A stretch of DNA of 8,596 nt from an uncultured Eubacteriales bacterium (GTDB lineage: Bacteria; Bacillota; Clostridia; UBA1381; UBA9506). Where the stretch lies: contig CABSKZ010000106.1 in NCBI GenBank assembly GCA_902478395.1, forward strand, positions 1 through 8,596, in the 5' to 3' direction. The stretch's first letter is position 1. The number at the start of each line of letters is the position of its first letter. The position numbers were made by a program, and so were the translations under genes. The notes beneath the pieces are model-generated. The model was not told the origin of the DNA. It was given only the letters and a program-made list of their open reading frames with translations, and did not search any database. Below are positions 1 through 6,563 of this stretch, piece after piece.

Positions 1-80
1 TCAGCCGCGTGTTCAAGAAAAAAATCGGGGTATCGCCAAAAGCCTATAAAGAAAACAAATTGAAGGAGTGCATACGATGA
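1..80 (+). CDS. AraC-family transcriptional regulator, C-terminal end only
   Basis: Only the last 25 codons are in the window, read in the frame that starts at position 3 and ending at TGA 78-80. The visible residues SRVFKKKIGVSPKAY are the end of the second helix-turn-helix of AraC/XylS regulators, whose usual signature is F.R.FK...G.(S/T)P..Y. The last residues (KENKLKECIR) are the usual basic tail. The DNA-binding domain in this family binds promoter DNA, usually next to the genes it controls. The stop overlaps the ATG of the downstream lipoprotein gene (ATGA, 77-80), so the two are probably cotranscribed and translationally coupled. The ligand-sensing part lies outside the window, so the target pathway cannot be told. 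Confidence 0.85.
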   Translation, partial: SRVFKKKIGVSPKAYKENKLKECIR

Positions 81-589
81 AAGGTTTTGCTTGTTTGATA
101 TCCACTATTATGCTGCTTGTTACAACCGGATGTGCGTCGTCCTTTCCTACGGAAATATCTGTTCAGAGCAACGGCGCTTCCCTCCCCGCCGCAGCAGTCG
201 TTTTGGAACAGTCAGGGGAAAATACCAACATCTCGGAAGCGTTTAAAGAGTTATATGCTTCCGCCGCCGATTTACCTGAGACCGAATTGGGAGAAACAGT
301 TCAAATAAAGCTGTCTGCCAGCACAGCGCCGGATACTTGGAAGTTGTACGATTACCTGCTAAAGGAGGACGGCAGCCCGAAATATGATGAACGCGCCGCC
401 TTTGAAACGGAGCTTACTGTCAGTAAAAACACAGCGGAATTCCAATTGCAGGAGAGTCCTGCCCTGGCTCTCAGTTCCACGTTTCCCTCTGAAGAGGACG
501 GCGTTCTGCGCGGATTCCGGCTGGTTTGCTCATGGGGAGAGAAACAAAGTGAATATTTATTCTGTTTAAAATCTGACACATCGAAATAA
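77..589 (+). CDS. Small lipoprotein of unknown function
   Basis: The product is 170 residues. ATG 77 was chosen because AAGGAG (63-68) lies 8 nt upstream; the in-frame GTG at 68 sits inside that ribosome binding site. The N-terminus is a lipoprotein signal: K2, a hydrophobic stretch at about residues 4-15, then VTTGC with the lipidated cysteine at C19. The mature part is serine/alanine-rich at first, then acidic and probably beta-rich. It ends in a GFRLVCSWGEKQSEYLF block of the kind seen at the C-terminus of hypothetical clostridial lipoproteins. No enzyme motif is visible. It overlaps the AraC regulator stop by ATGA and is probably coexpressed with it. A role at the outer face of the membrane is inferred from the signal only. 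Confidence 0.8.
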   Translation: MKGFACLISTIMLLVTTGCASSFPTEISVQSNGASLPAAAVVLEQSGENTNISEAFKELYASAADLPETELGETVQIKLSASTAPDTWKLYDYLLKEDGSPKYDERAAFETELTVSKNTAEFQLQESPALALSSTFPSEEDGVLRGFRLVCSWGEKQSEYLFCLKSDTSK

Positions 590-652
590 GCCGCTATAAC
601 AAGCTTTCCCCGGCTTATAGACGAGGCAGCAGATGTCGTATGCCGCTTTTTT
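586..652 (+). terminator. Probable terminator region after the lipoprotein gene
   Basis: Right at the stop codon there is a perfect 8-bp inverted repeat, ATAAGCCG (586-593) and CGGCTTAT (611-618), with a 17-nt loop but no T-run after it. A second, weak hairpin (GGCA 625-628 with TGCC 641-644) is followed by GCTTTTTT (645-652). Taken together this is a plausible but untidy rho-independent terminator. Confidence 0.4.
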
Positions 653-806
653 CAAATTGGCACCTGTTTTCCTCATGCTCACAGGATATTGCATGCTTCG
701 GTTAAACAAGGATGCAAAAATTCTACTTACCAGAGCAGGATTATTGCCGCAAACCTTGGTCGCGTAGAAGACCGAACATGGATTTATATTCTTACTGAAT
801 GCGCGA

Positions 807-837
807 ATCCCTGCAAAACCTGTAGCTTTGCAGGGAT
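807..837. repeat. Perfect 11-bp inverted repeat (hairpin)
   Basis: ATCCCTGCAAA (807-817) and TTTGCAGGGAT (827-837) are perfect reverse complements with a 9-nt loop. No T-run follows on either strand, so it is not a standard terminator. Its core TTTGCAGG recurs near 2955-2962 in another palindrome. Confidence 0.7.
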
Positions 838-1090
838 AATGAGCCGTGACAGCAAGAATGCTCATCGCACGTGGTTCCCCCTCATGTTTGGGATAAAGGA
901 GAAGCAAAGTTCGCCTCGCTCCGACGCGGTGGCCATGAACAGTTTAGATACTTTGCGGCGACGCATGTTCGTTAATTGTAATCCAAAGGCTTTGTGAGAG
1001 TGCCCACAACCGGCCAGCCAGCGCGAATATGCCTTTTTGCCTTAAGCGAAAGATGATGGACGGCGGAGCATGTGACTAATTTTTTGAAAT

Positions 1091-1123
1091 AAAAAAATCG
1101 GAACGAAGCTAAATCCGTTCCGA
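1091..1123 (-). terminator. Rho-independent terminator-like hairpin, minus strand
   Basis: On the minus strand TCGGAACG (1123-1116) pairs perfectly with CGTTCCGA (1105-1098), and the stem is followed by seven T residues (1097-1091). Nothing recognisable ends just upstream, so it may belong to the gene at 1391-2368 or be a relic. Confidence 0.55.
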
Positions 1124-1152
1124 AGTGGGAAAGCAGGACAAAAAGATATTTT

Positions 1153-1170
1153 GCGCCGGAAGGCGCTTTT
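1153..1170 (+). terminator. Compact rho-independent terminator, plus strand
   Basis: GCGCC (1153-1157), loop GGAA, GGCGC (1162-1166), then TTTT (1167-1170). A short GC-only stem capped by a GNRA-type loop and a T-run is typical of an intrinsic terminator. The transcript it would end is not identified. Confidence 0.5.
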
Positions 1171-1253
1171 ATCGTGAAAAGTTGATAGCGCAACGGCGGC
1201 ATTATACCTGCGCTTGCAAAGGCATCGCCGCAGTAAACGTGACTTTTCACGAT
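1171..1253. repeat. 83-bp unit bounded by a perfect 12-bp inverted repeat
   Basis: ATCGTGAAAAGT (1171-1182) and ACTTTTCACGAT (1242-1253) are exact reverse complements. Inside them CGGCG (1194-1198) and CGCCG (1226-1230) can extend the fold. It could be a structured RNA, a MITE-like relic or an operator pair; there is no obvious target-site duplication. The right arm ends 2 nt before the AGGAGG of the micro-ORF at 1269. Confidence 0.6.
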
Positions 1254-1268
1254 AGAGGAGGAACAGTG

Positions 1269-1298
1269 ATGCGGTTGATTGATTTTTTATGCAAATAA
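1269..1298 (+). CDS. 9-codon micro-ORF with strong ribosome binding site (leader peptide or relic)
   Basis: AGGAGG (1256-1261) lies 7 nt before ATG 1269. The frame reads nine codons (MRLIDFLCK) and stops at TAA 1296-1298. A start this good on so short a frame suggests either a leader peptide or the preserved start of a decayed gene. It sits immediately after the 12-bp inverted repeat and runs into the A-rich repeat copy at 1293-1309. No function can be assigned. Confidence 0.3.
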   Translation: MRLIDFLCK

Positions 1299-1321
1299 AA
1301 AATCGGAACAAGTTTGTCCAA
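1297..1321 (-). terminator. Weak terminator-like hairpin, nearest one downstream of the HEPN-like gene
   Basis: On the minus strand TTGGACAAACTTGTTCCGA (1321-1303) folds with one bulged T and is followed by TTTTTT (1302-1297). It lies about 70 nt beyond the stop of the gene at 1391-2368 and is its closest candidate terminator. Confidence 0.4.
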
Positions 1322-1390
1322 ATACAAATATTGAATATTACCCTCGAGCAATTAAGGTAGTAATTTACCTCGACGGCAGTTGCAATTAAT

Positions 1391-2368
1391 TTATTTTCTC
1401 ATTTTAAAGCTCTCGCTAAATAATTGAACTTTCTCTAAAATATGGGGGTCATTTTCAAAATCATTCTGTATTTTATGAATCTCTGGGGTTCTTTCGGAAT
1501 CTTCAATCAACGTAAACCCAACCCCCATCGATACAATATAGGCAGATTCAAATACTTCTTCTAATATCCAGGCATTTCTTAAAAATAAGGCTAAATATCC
1601 TACTATTTCTTTTTGTCCCCATAGTGTATCAATATCAAACCTCTCATCTTTTGTTAATCCATGCGCTATCTTATTTCTTTGTATCAAAAATAATTTCAAT
1701 GCGCTATGCACTATTTCATCAATTTCATAACGCTCTTCGATCATATGTATTAAACGACCAAACGTAAACTCATCTCTCCAATGTTTTTTTAAATCATTTA
1801 TTGTAAAATTATCGTACTTTTTATTTCCTACAGCAAAAATAAAAGAGTTGGAAATAAGATCTTCTATCCTGTGAATAGTAGTTAAACAAACGCCGAGCAT
1901 ACTGTCGATTACTTCACGCAAACCTTCATAACTTACGTTTGATATGTCAATCAATTTTTTATCAAACAAATTGGAAATTTCCTGTATTGCTTTTAGGCCA
2001 ACTGTATATATACTGGAAGATGTAATAACAACATCATCTATTAAAATCTCTTTTTTACCTTCAATTGTCCTATATTCAGCACCTAATTCTTTTAGTAACC
2101 ATTCTTCCGCATAATAGGGCCATGCTTTTAAGCACTTATAATCTAAATGGCTGTTTAAATGATTCTTTTTCGACCATTGACGGAATTTCTTATTCGCAAT
2201 TTCTTCATACTTATCTGGTATATCCATAATTCTGGTTACAGAAAGTTCATCATTTTCAAAACCGTTCATTTCTTTTTCAATTCTTGCCGCACTTCTGGAA
2301 TTTTTCGCTACGACAAAGCAATCTTCTAAACCATTGGATGCAACCCAGTATAATTTCCATTTACTCAT
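1391..2368 (-). CDS. HEPN-like domain protein of unknown function, candidate defence or accessory gene
   Basis: The product is 325 residues. ATG 2368 was chosen over ATG 2377 because AGGAT (2380-2376) lies at normal distance from 2368 and overlaps the other start. No exact family was recognised. The C-terminal half has RNKIAH at residues 231-236, matching the R-N-x-x-x-H motif of HEPN domains, set between long amphipathic helices (FGRLIHMIEERYEIDEIV before it, EIVGYLALFLRNAWILEEVF after it). Known HEPN proteins of this kind are often RNases in toxin-antitoxin and abortive-infection systems. The N-terminus (WKLYWVASNGLEDCFVVAK) looks like a small alpha/beta module. The gene is clearly more AT-rich than its neighbours and lies directly downstream of ssrA, a known integration site, so transfer is likely. 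No partner antitoxin gene is visible. The HEPN call is moderate and the defence role is inference. Confidence 0.75.
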   Translation of the reverse strand: MSKWKLYWVASNGLEDCFVVAKNSRSAARIEKEMNGFENDELSVTRIMDIPDKYEEIANKKFRQWSKKNHLNSHLDYKCLKAWPYYAEEWLLKELGAEYRTIEGKKEILIDDVVITSSSIYTVGLKAIQEISNLFDKKLIDISNVSYEGLREVIDSMLGVCLTTIHRIEDLISNSFIFAVGNKKYDNFTINDLKKHWRDEFTFGRLIHMIEERYEIDEIVHSALKLFLIQRNKIAHGLTKDERFDIDTLWGQKEIVGYLALFLRNAWILEEVFESAYIVSMGVGFTLIEDSERTPEIHKIQNDFENDPHILEKVQLFSESFKMRK

Positions 2369-2385
2369 AATAATCATCCTGTAAA

Positions 2386-2418
2386 ACTAAGTTACTCAAT
2401 ACAATTAGTTAACTTAGT
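2386..2418. promoter_or_regulatory. 9-bp inverted repeat upstream of the HEPN-like gene, possible operator
   Basis: ACTAAGTTA (2386-2394) and TAACTTAGT (2410-2418) are perfect reverse complements with 15 nt between them. They lie 18-50 nt upstream of the start, where a promoter would be. TTGATA on the minus strand at about 2421-2416 could serve as a -35, but no clear -10 was found. No T-run follows, so an operator fits better than a terminator. Confidence 0.4.
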
Positions 2419-2452
2419 ATCAACAATTTGTGCTGATCATTCGTTGGTTCAA

Positions 2453-2516
2453 TTTGGTGGAGCAGAATAAACAAAATCCGAACCCAAAAGATTCGGATTA
2501 TTTTTGTTTGGTGGAG
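2453..2516. repeat. 10-bp direct repeat of the ssrA 3' end (possible attachment-site scar)
   Basis: TTTGGTGGAG occurs at 2453-2462 and again at 2507-2516, where it contains the CCA and acceptor-stem end of tmRNA (minus strand CTCCACCAAA). The two copies flank the ssrA terminator. Integrases that target tmRNA genes leave copies of the gene's 3' end at the far end of the insert, so this short copy next to the HEPN-like gene could be a scar. Confidence 0.45.
2474..2499 (-). terminator. Terminator of ssrA
   Basis: On the minus strand AATCCGAA (2499-2492) pairs perfectly with TTCGGATT (2482-2475), followed by TTGTTT (2474 downward). It starts 10 nt after the tmRNA 3' end and is a standard intrinsic terminator. 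Confidence 0.8.
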
Positions 2517-2854
2517 ACGAGGAGAATCGAACTCCTGTCCGAAAACACTTCCGATTCAGGCTCTCCGAGTGCAGCTTATGATCAACATTCCCTCCCGCGC
2601 AAGCTCATAAGCAACCTTGCGCGTTCAGTAGCTTCATAGGTCATGGCCGGCGCAAAGCTTAACCGGCTCACGTTCACCGCTTAAATGATGCCCGTTCCAA
2701 AGGTGCGGTAACCGATGGACAGACAGCTGCCTTAATTAGGCAGCAGCTAATTGACTATTGTCGTTTAATTTTAAAAATTGCGGCTTTTTAAGTGGCACCG
2801 CACCACTACTCGCTCCTCAATGTTCGGCGTCCCCGTCGAAACCGTTGCGTCCCC
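2509..2854 (-). ncRNA. ssrA: tmRNA (transfer-messenger RNA)
   Basis: This 346-nt RNA rescues stalled ribosomes and tags their products for proteolysis, together with SmpB. The 5' end GGGGACG (2854-2848) pairs with CGTCTCC before the encoded CCA (2509-2511), forming the 7-bp acceptor stem with one G-U pair. The 5' part has the conserved GGTTTCGACGGGG, and the 3' part has a T-arm with GTTCGATTC. The tag frame ends NDNSQLAAA followed by TAA at 2738-2736, so it has the Ala-rich end read by ClpXP-type proteases. The resume codon could not be fixed; the frame upstream reads FLKL before the N. Length and landmarks fit a standard one-piece tmRNA. Its 3' end is a frequent target for integrative elements. 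Confidence 0.97.
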
Positions 2855-2870
2855 ATATTGTATATATATT

Positions 2871-2899
2871 ATTATACCCAATCTATTGCGATTTGTCAA
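2871..2899 (-). promoter_or_regulatory. Consensus sigma-A promoter of ssrA
   Basis: On the minus strand TTGACA (2899-2894), a 17-nt spacer, and TATAAT (2876-2871) match the consensus at every position. The mature tmRNA starts 16 nt after the -10, leaving a short leader for 5' processing. This fits a very highly expressed RNA gene. Confidence 0.92.
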
Positions 2900-2920
2900 A
2901 TGTTATTATTTACATATTTT

Positions 2921-2964
2921 TGCAGCCAAAGCGCCACTGCTGCAATCAGCTGCCTTTGCAGGCA
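2921..2964. repeat. Two adjacent palindromes between the CarD operon and ssrA
   Basis: TGCAGC (2921-2926) pairs with GCTGCA (2939-2944), and TGCCTTTGCAGGCA (2951-2964) is a stem with a 6-nt loop. Neither has a T-run on the minus strand, so they are not clear terminators for the CarD operon. The second shares the TTTGCAGG core with the hairpin at 807-837. Confidence 0.5.
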
Positions 2965-2997
2965 TATATGAAACACAAACCATGATAGCTCCGCCAG

Positions 2998-3456
2998 TCA
3001 CCACTCGTCGTTTGCTACAGTTTCGGCTATGTATTTCTCCACCTGATCCATTGGAATGTCAAAGAGAATGGAAATTTCACCATGCAGGTACTCCTTCGCG
3101 CATTCCTCGTAGACAGGTTCCTGCTCCATCAGTCTTTGGTCCTGCCGCCGCAGATAAACCGACTTAATGACACTGACCCATTCCAGTTCATCGAATTTCG
3201 CCATCGCTTCCTCATAAAAGGCTTTGCGTACTTTATCGTTTGGCGCCTGAATGGTTCGGATAAACGGAATTCTGTCTATCGTTTCCTGAACCACCTCTTT
3301 CGAGGCAATTCTTCTGACAATTTCATCACTATCTCCCTCGATGACGCGCTGTGTGCCGTTGCTGTGCCTACACAGATGGACAGCATTCCCGTCCGCAGCG
3401 GATATGCGCCAGACGCCGCCGCTCCGGCATATTACGTAATCTCCAGTCCAAAACAT
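2998..3456 (-). CDS. CarD-like protein, diverged second paralogue
   Basis: The product is 152 residues with start ATG 3456 and AAAGGGG about 6 nt upstream. The N-terminus FWTGDYVICRSGGVWRI follows the pattern of CarD/CdnL/TRCF RNA-polymerase interaction domains (hydrophobic, GD, V, x5, GVW/CxI). The YYVLRP and IFVP strands of its neighbour are missing or altered, so polymerase binding may be weak or different. The C-terminal half is helical, and VSVIKSVYLRRQDQ matches IKLIKTLYLRKQEL of the upstream CarD protein, so the pair arose by duplication. It begins 18 nt after that gene and is the last gene of the operon. CarD proteins stabilise open promoter complexes; the role of this shortened copy is unknown. 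Confidence 0.75.
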   Translation of the reverse strand: MFWTGDYVICRSGGVWRISAADGNAVHLCRHSNGTQRVIEGDSDEIVRRIASKEVVQETIDRIPFIRTIQAPNDKVRKAFYEEAMAKFDELEWVSVIKSVYLRRQDQRLMEQEPVYEECAKEYLHGEISILFDIPMDQVEKYIAETVANDEW

Positions 3457-3474
3457 ATTGTACCCCTTTCTCCC

Positions 3475-3990
3475 CTATCTACCTTCCACTTGTATCTGCT
3501 TCATAATAAACGGCAGAACCTGTTCCCGTTTGATTTTCAACACATGCGCAAACTCTTCGTATAATAATTTTTCCGCGTCCTTCAAAAAATGTTCATCCGC
3601 AACGTGCAGTTTTTTCCCCTTTTGTTTCAATTCCTGTTTGCGCAGATATAACGTCTTGATGAGCTTGATAAGCGCCTCCCGTGTTCCGTTCACAAGAATA
3701 TTTTTATATTCATCCTTTCGCTCGGCATCGTTTTCTATCCAAATCCGCTCTTCGTCCGGCATGGATTTTATCAGCTCGAAAATTTCTTGCGCCGACAGAA
3801 TCGCCCGCATTTTTCCCGTCAGGCTTTCGTTGTGCATCGGAACGAATATCGTCGATTTGTCATCATAAACAGGCCGCAGAACATAATATTCATCACTGTT
3901 TTTTCCAAAGCACATCTCCGAAATTTCCTCGATTGTACAGACGCCCTGCATTCCATATAAAACCGTGTCATTCACGTGATACATTTTCAT
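3475..3990 (-). CDS. CarD family transcriptional regulator
   Basis: The product is 171 residues. The start chosen is ATG 3990, which overlaps the stop of the upstream gene as ATGA (3990-3987) and follows GGAGAGG; ATG 3984 is also possible. Residues 4-55 form the RNA-polymerase interaction domain: YHVNDTVLYGMQGVCTIEEI, then YYVLRPVYDD and STIFVPM, as in CarD/CdnL and the TRCF N-terminus. Residues 60-171 are helical (LSAQEIFELIKSMP, IKLIKTLYLRKQELKQKGKK, AEKLLYEEFAHVL), as in the family. CarD proteins bind the RNA polymerase beta subunit and upstream promoter DNA and modulate open-complex stability. The frame stays open upstream to 4206, but that part is the shadow of the small cysteine gene. 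It is the middle gene of a three-gene operon. Confidence 0.88.
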   Translation of the reverse strand: MKMYHVNDTVLYGMQGVCTIEEISEMCFGKNSDEYYVLRPVYDDKSTIFVPMHNESLTGKMRAILSAQEIFELIKSMPDEERIWIENDAERKDEYKNILVNGTREALIKLIKTLYLRKQELKQKGKKLHVADEHFLKDAEKLLYEEFAHVLKIKREQVLPFIMKQIQVEGR

Positions 3991-4274
3991 ACCTCTCCAA
4001 TTTGTTTTTTCCATGGCATTTTTCCGCCGTAGTATGCTGCGGCGATTTGGGTTTGTTTTTCTTCGCTCAATCTGTTTATGCGGCTGGACCATGCGCGCTC
4101 TGATTCCGAATGCTTCCGCCTGCTCTGGCAAAAAGAACACGCTTTGCCGGAACATGCTTTTATCCGCAGAATTCCGCACCTGTAATGTTCCGTAAGATAA
4201 ACGCATTCCGGAAAATTCAATGGCTGTAATTTTTCCTCACTGACGGCTGGAATGAAATTTTCATATGTTCTCAA
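3987..4274 (-). CDS. Small cysteine-rich protein starting with TTG, coupled to CarD
   Basis: The product is 95 residues. The start is TTG 4274-4272, chosen because AAGGAGGTGT (4290-4281), a full match to the 16S anti-Shine-Dalgarno, sits at ideal spacing; no ATG or GTG in frame lies nearby. Cysteines are at 24, 33, 41, 46 and 49, with a CSGKACSFC motif that could bind a metal, and the basic C-terminal segment carries YYGGKMPWKK. It resembles unnamed small proteins of gut Clostridia, but no function is known to me. Its stop overlaps the CarD start by ATGA, so their translation is coupled and a joint role in transcription control is plausible. Metal binding is inference. Confidence 0.7.
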   Translation of the reverse strand: MRTYENFIPAVSEEKLQPLNFPECVYLTEHYRCGILRIKACSGKACSFCQSRRKHSESERAWSSRINRLSEEKQTQIAAAYYGGKMPWKKQIGEV

Positions 4275-4297
4275 ATTCCGACACCTCCTTACTGAGC

Positions 4298-4330
4298 TTG
4301 GCCGCAAAAGACGGTTCTCCGCCGTGCCAA
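4298..4330 (-). promoter_or_regulatory. Nested leader hairpin just before the first ribosome binding site of the CarD operon
   Basis: On the minus strand TTGGC-ACGG (4330-4322) pairs with CCGT (4314-4311) and, after an 8-nt bulge, with GCCAA (4302-4298). It ends 7 nt before the AAGGAGG. Together with the terminator-type hairpin upstream it could form alternative folds. Confidence 0.4.
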
Positions 4331-4331
4331 C

Positions 4332-4387
4332 AAAAAAACGTGCAGTCTGCTTCAACTGGACTTACGTTCCGCAAAGCAAACTACACG
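4332..4387 (-). terminator. Terminator-type hairpin inside the CarD operon leader (possible attenuator)
   Basis: On the minus strand CGTGTAGTTTGCTT (4387-4374) pairs over all 14 positions with AAGCAGACTGCACG (4352-4339), two of the pairs being G-U. Seven T residues follow (4338-4332). It starts only a few nt after the predicted transcription start and lies about 60 nt before the first gene's start. That suggests attenuation, or a roughly 65-nt leader RNA. Confidence 0.7.
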
Positions 4388-4390
4388 TTG

Positions 4391-4410
4391 ATTATATCAA
4401 TATTATAGCA
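4391..4410 (-). promoter_or_regulatory. Extended -10 promoter of the CarD operon
   Basis: On the minus strand TGC-TATAAT (4410-4402) is an extended -10 element. A weak -35 (CTTACA, 4 of 6 at 18-nt spacing) lies upstream. A second TATAAT follows at 4396-4391. The surrounding sequence is very AT-rich, with A and T tracts up to 4440 that may act as an UP-type element. Confidence 0.7.
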
Positions 4411-4439
4411 TAAAAATTTGAAAGATGTAAGAAAAAATT

Positions 4440-4568
4440 TCAAAAAATTTTCCTTGCATCTCTAATTAGATGTGTTTTTAAGAAACGCTTCTGCTATAGG
4501 GGCCATAGCAAAAAGGAGCAGCCCTCTTTAGGCAGCGTCCCATAAGGAAGTAAATGAAATTTCCGGTG

Positions 4569-4586
<18 letters not shown>
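4440..4586. other. Probable left boundary zone of the integrative element
   Basis: These 150 bp between the CarD promoter and the recombinase stop hold no gene. Large serine recombinase genes usually lie at one end of their element, so the attachment site should be here or just beyond. Visible structures are CATCT/AGATG (about 4447-4462) and TGCTAT/ATAGCA around 4492-4510. The exact junction cannot be read without the other end. Confidence 0.4.
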
Positions 4587-6278
<1,692 letters not shown>

Positions 6279-6282
6279 CTAT

Positions 6283-6311
6283 ATTATAACGCGCCTGTCC
6301 TCTTTTTTCAG
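6283..6311 (-). promoter_or_regulatory. Promoter of the recombinase gene
   Basis: On the minus strand CTGAAA (6311-6306, 4 of 6 to the -35 consensus), a 17-nt spacer, and a perfect TATAAT (6288-6283). The leader to ATG 6227 has two small hairpins: CAGCC/GGCTG (6261-6279) and CCCG/CGGG (6243-6255), the second directly before the ribosome binding site. They may limit translation. Confidence 0.65.
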
Positions 6312-6317
6312 CAGCTT

Positions 6318-6563
6318 TCATTCGGTTTCCTCCAAATTTCCCGCCATGATACGGCGCAGCTTGTCCAGTACGCTTTCCGCCTCTCCCTCTGCGTAATGGG
6401 GAATGGTGTGGTAGACAGTATTCCCCTCAACGGCAATCATTTCTTCTGTGCTGAAATCAAACTCGAAAACGCCATCCTTGAAATGCTTTGCCACACGCTC
6501 GGCAATTTCCGGTTTCAGATTTTTGGGAAGTTCACTGAAATCTACAGACTTACGCAATCCCAT
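6318..6563 (-). CDS. Small transposon-encoded protein, TnpW-like
   Basis: The product is 81 residues. ATG 6563 is preferred over the GTG just before it; GGAAGGAG ends 4 nt upstream. The C-terminal half, GNTVYHTIPHYAEGEAESVLDKLRRIM, resembles the short TnpW-type proteins found beside DUF4368 recombinases in clostridial integrative elements (a G.TTY strand, then a helix with DK..R.I). It is acidic, with no signal or membrane segment. It overlaps the end of the RepA-like gene by 14 bp and precedes the recombinase, so it is the second gene of a RepA-TnpW unit. The function of the family is unknown; a recombination accessory role is a guess. Family assignment is moderate. Confidence 0.7.
   Translation of the reverse strand: MGLRKSVDFSELPKNLKPEIAERVAKHFKDGVFEFDFSTEEMIAVEGNTVYHTIPHYAEGEAESVLDKLRRIMAGNLEETE

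Larger units (their letters stand above)
590..1390. other. 800-bp stretch without a convincing gene
   Basis: Several frames are open for 60-110 codons on both strands, but none has a recognisable family, good codon pattern and good start all together. The best is on the minus strand, 566-865 (99 codons from ATG at 865-863, with AGGGGGAA 9 nt upstream); it overlaps the lipoprotein gene tail in convergent orientation and is probably not real. What can be seen are structures: an 11-bp stem (807-837), two minus-strand terminator-like hairpins (1091-1123 and 1297-1321), one plus-strand terminator (1153-1170), a 12-bp inverted repeat (1171-1253), a 9-codon micro-ORF (1269-1298) and an imperfect direct repeat. 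The region looks like decayed or extragenic-repeat DNA next to an insertion. Confidence 0.6.

Noticed and set aside
566..865. Minus-strand 99-codon frame with a fair ribosome binding site
   Set aside because: It overlaps the lipoprotein gene end in convergent orientation, contains the 11-bp hairpin in its sequence and shows no family features. It is mentioned in the entry for 590-1390 but not called.
972..1250. Minus-strand 92-codon frame
   Set aside because: It spans two terminator-like hairpins and the 12-bp inverted repeat, with no ribosome binding site at its start; composition does not look like a real protein.
2430..2639. Plus-strand open frame of 69 codons
   Set aside because: It lies over the 3' half and terminator of tmRNA on the other strand; such frames are frequent false calls.
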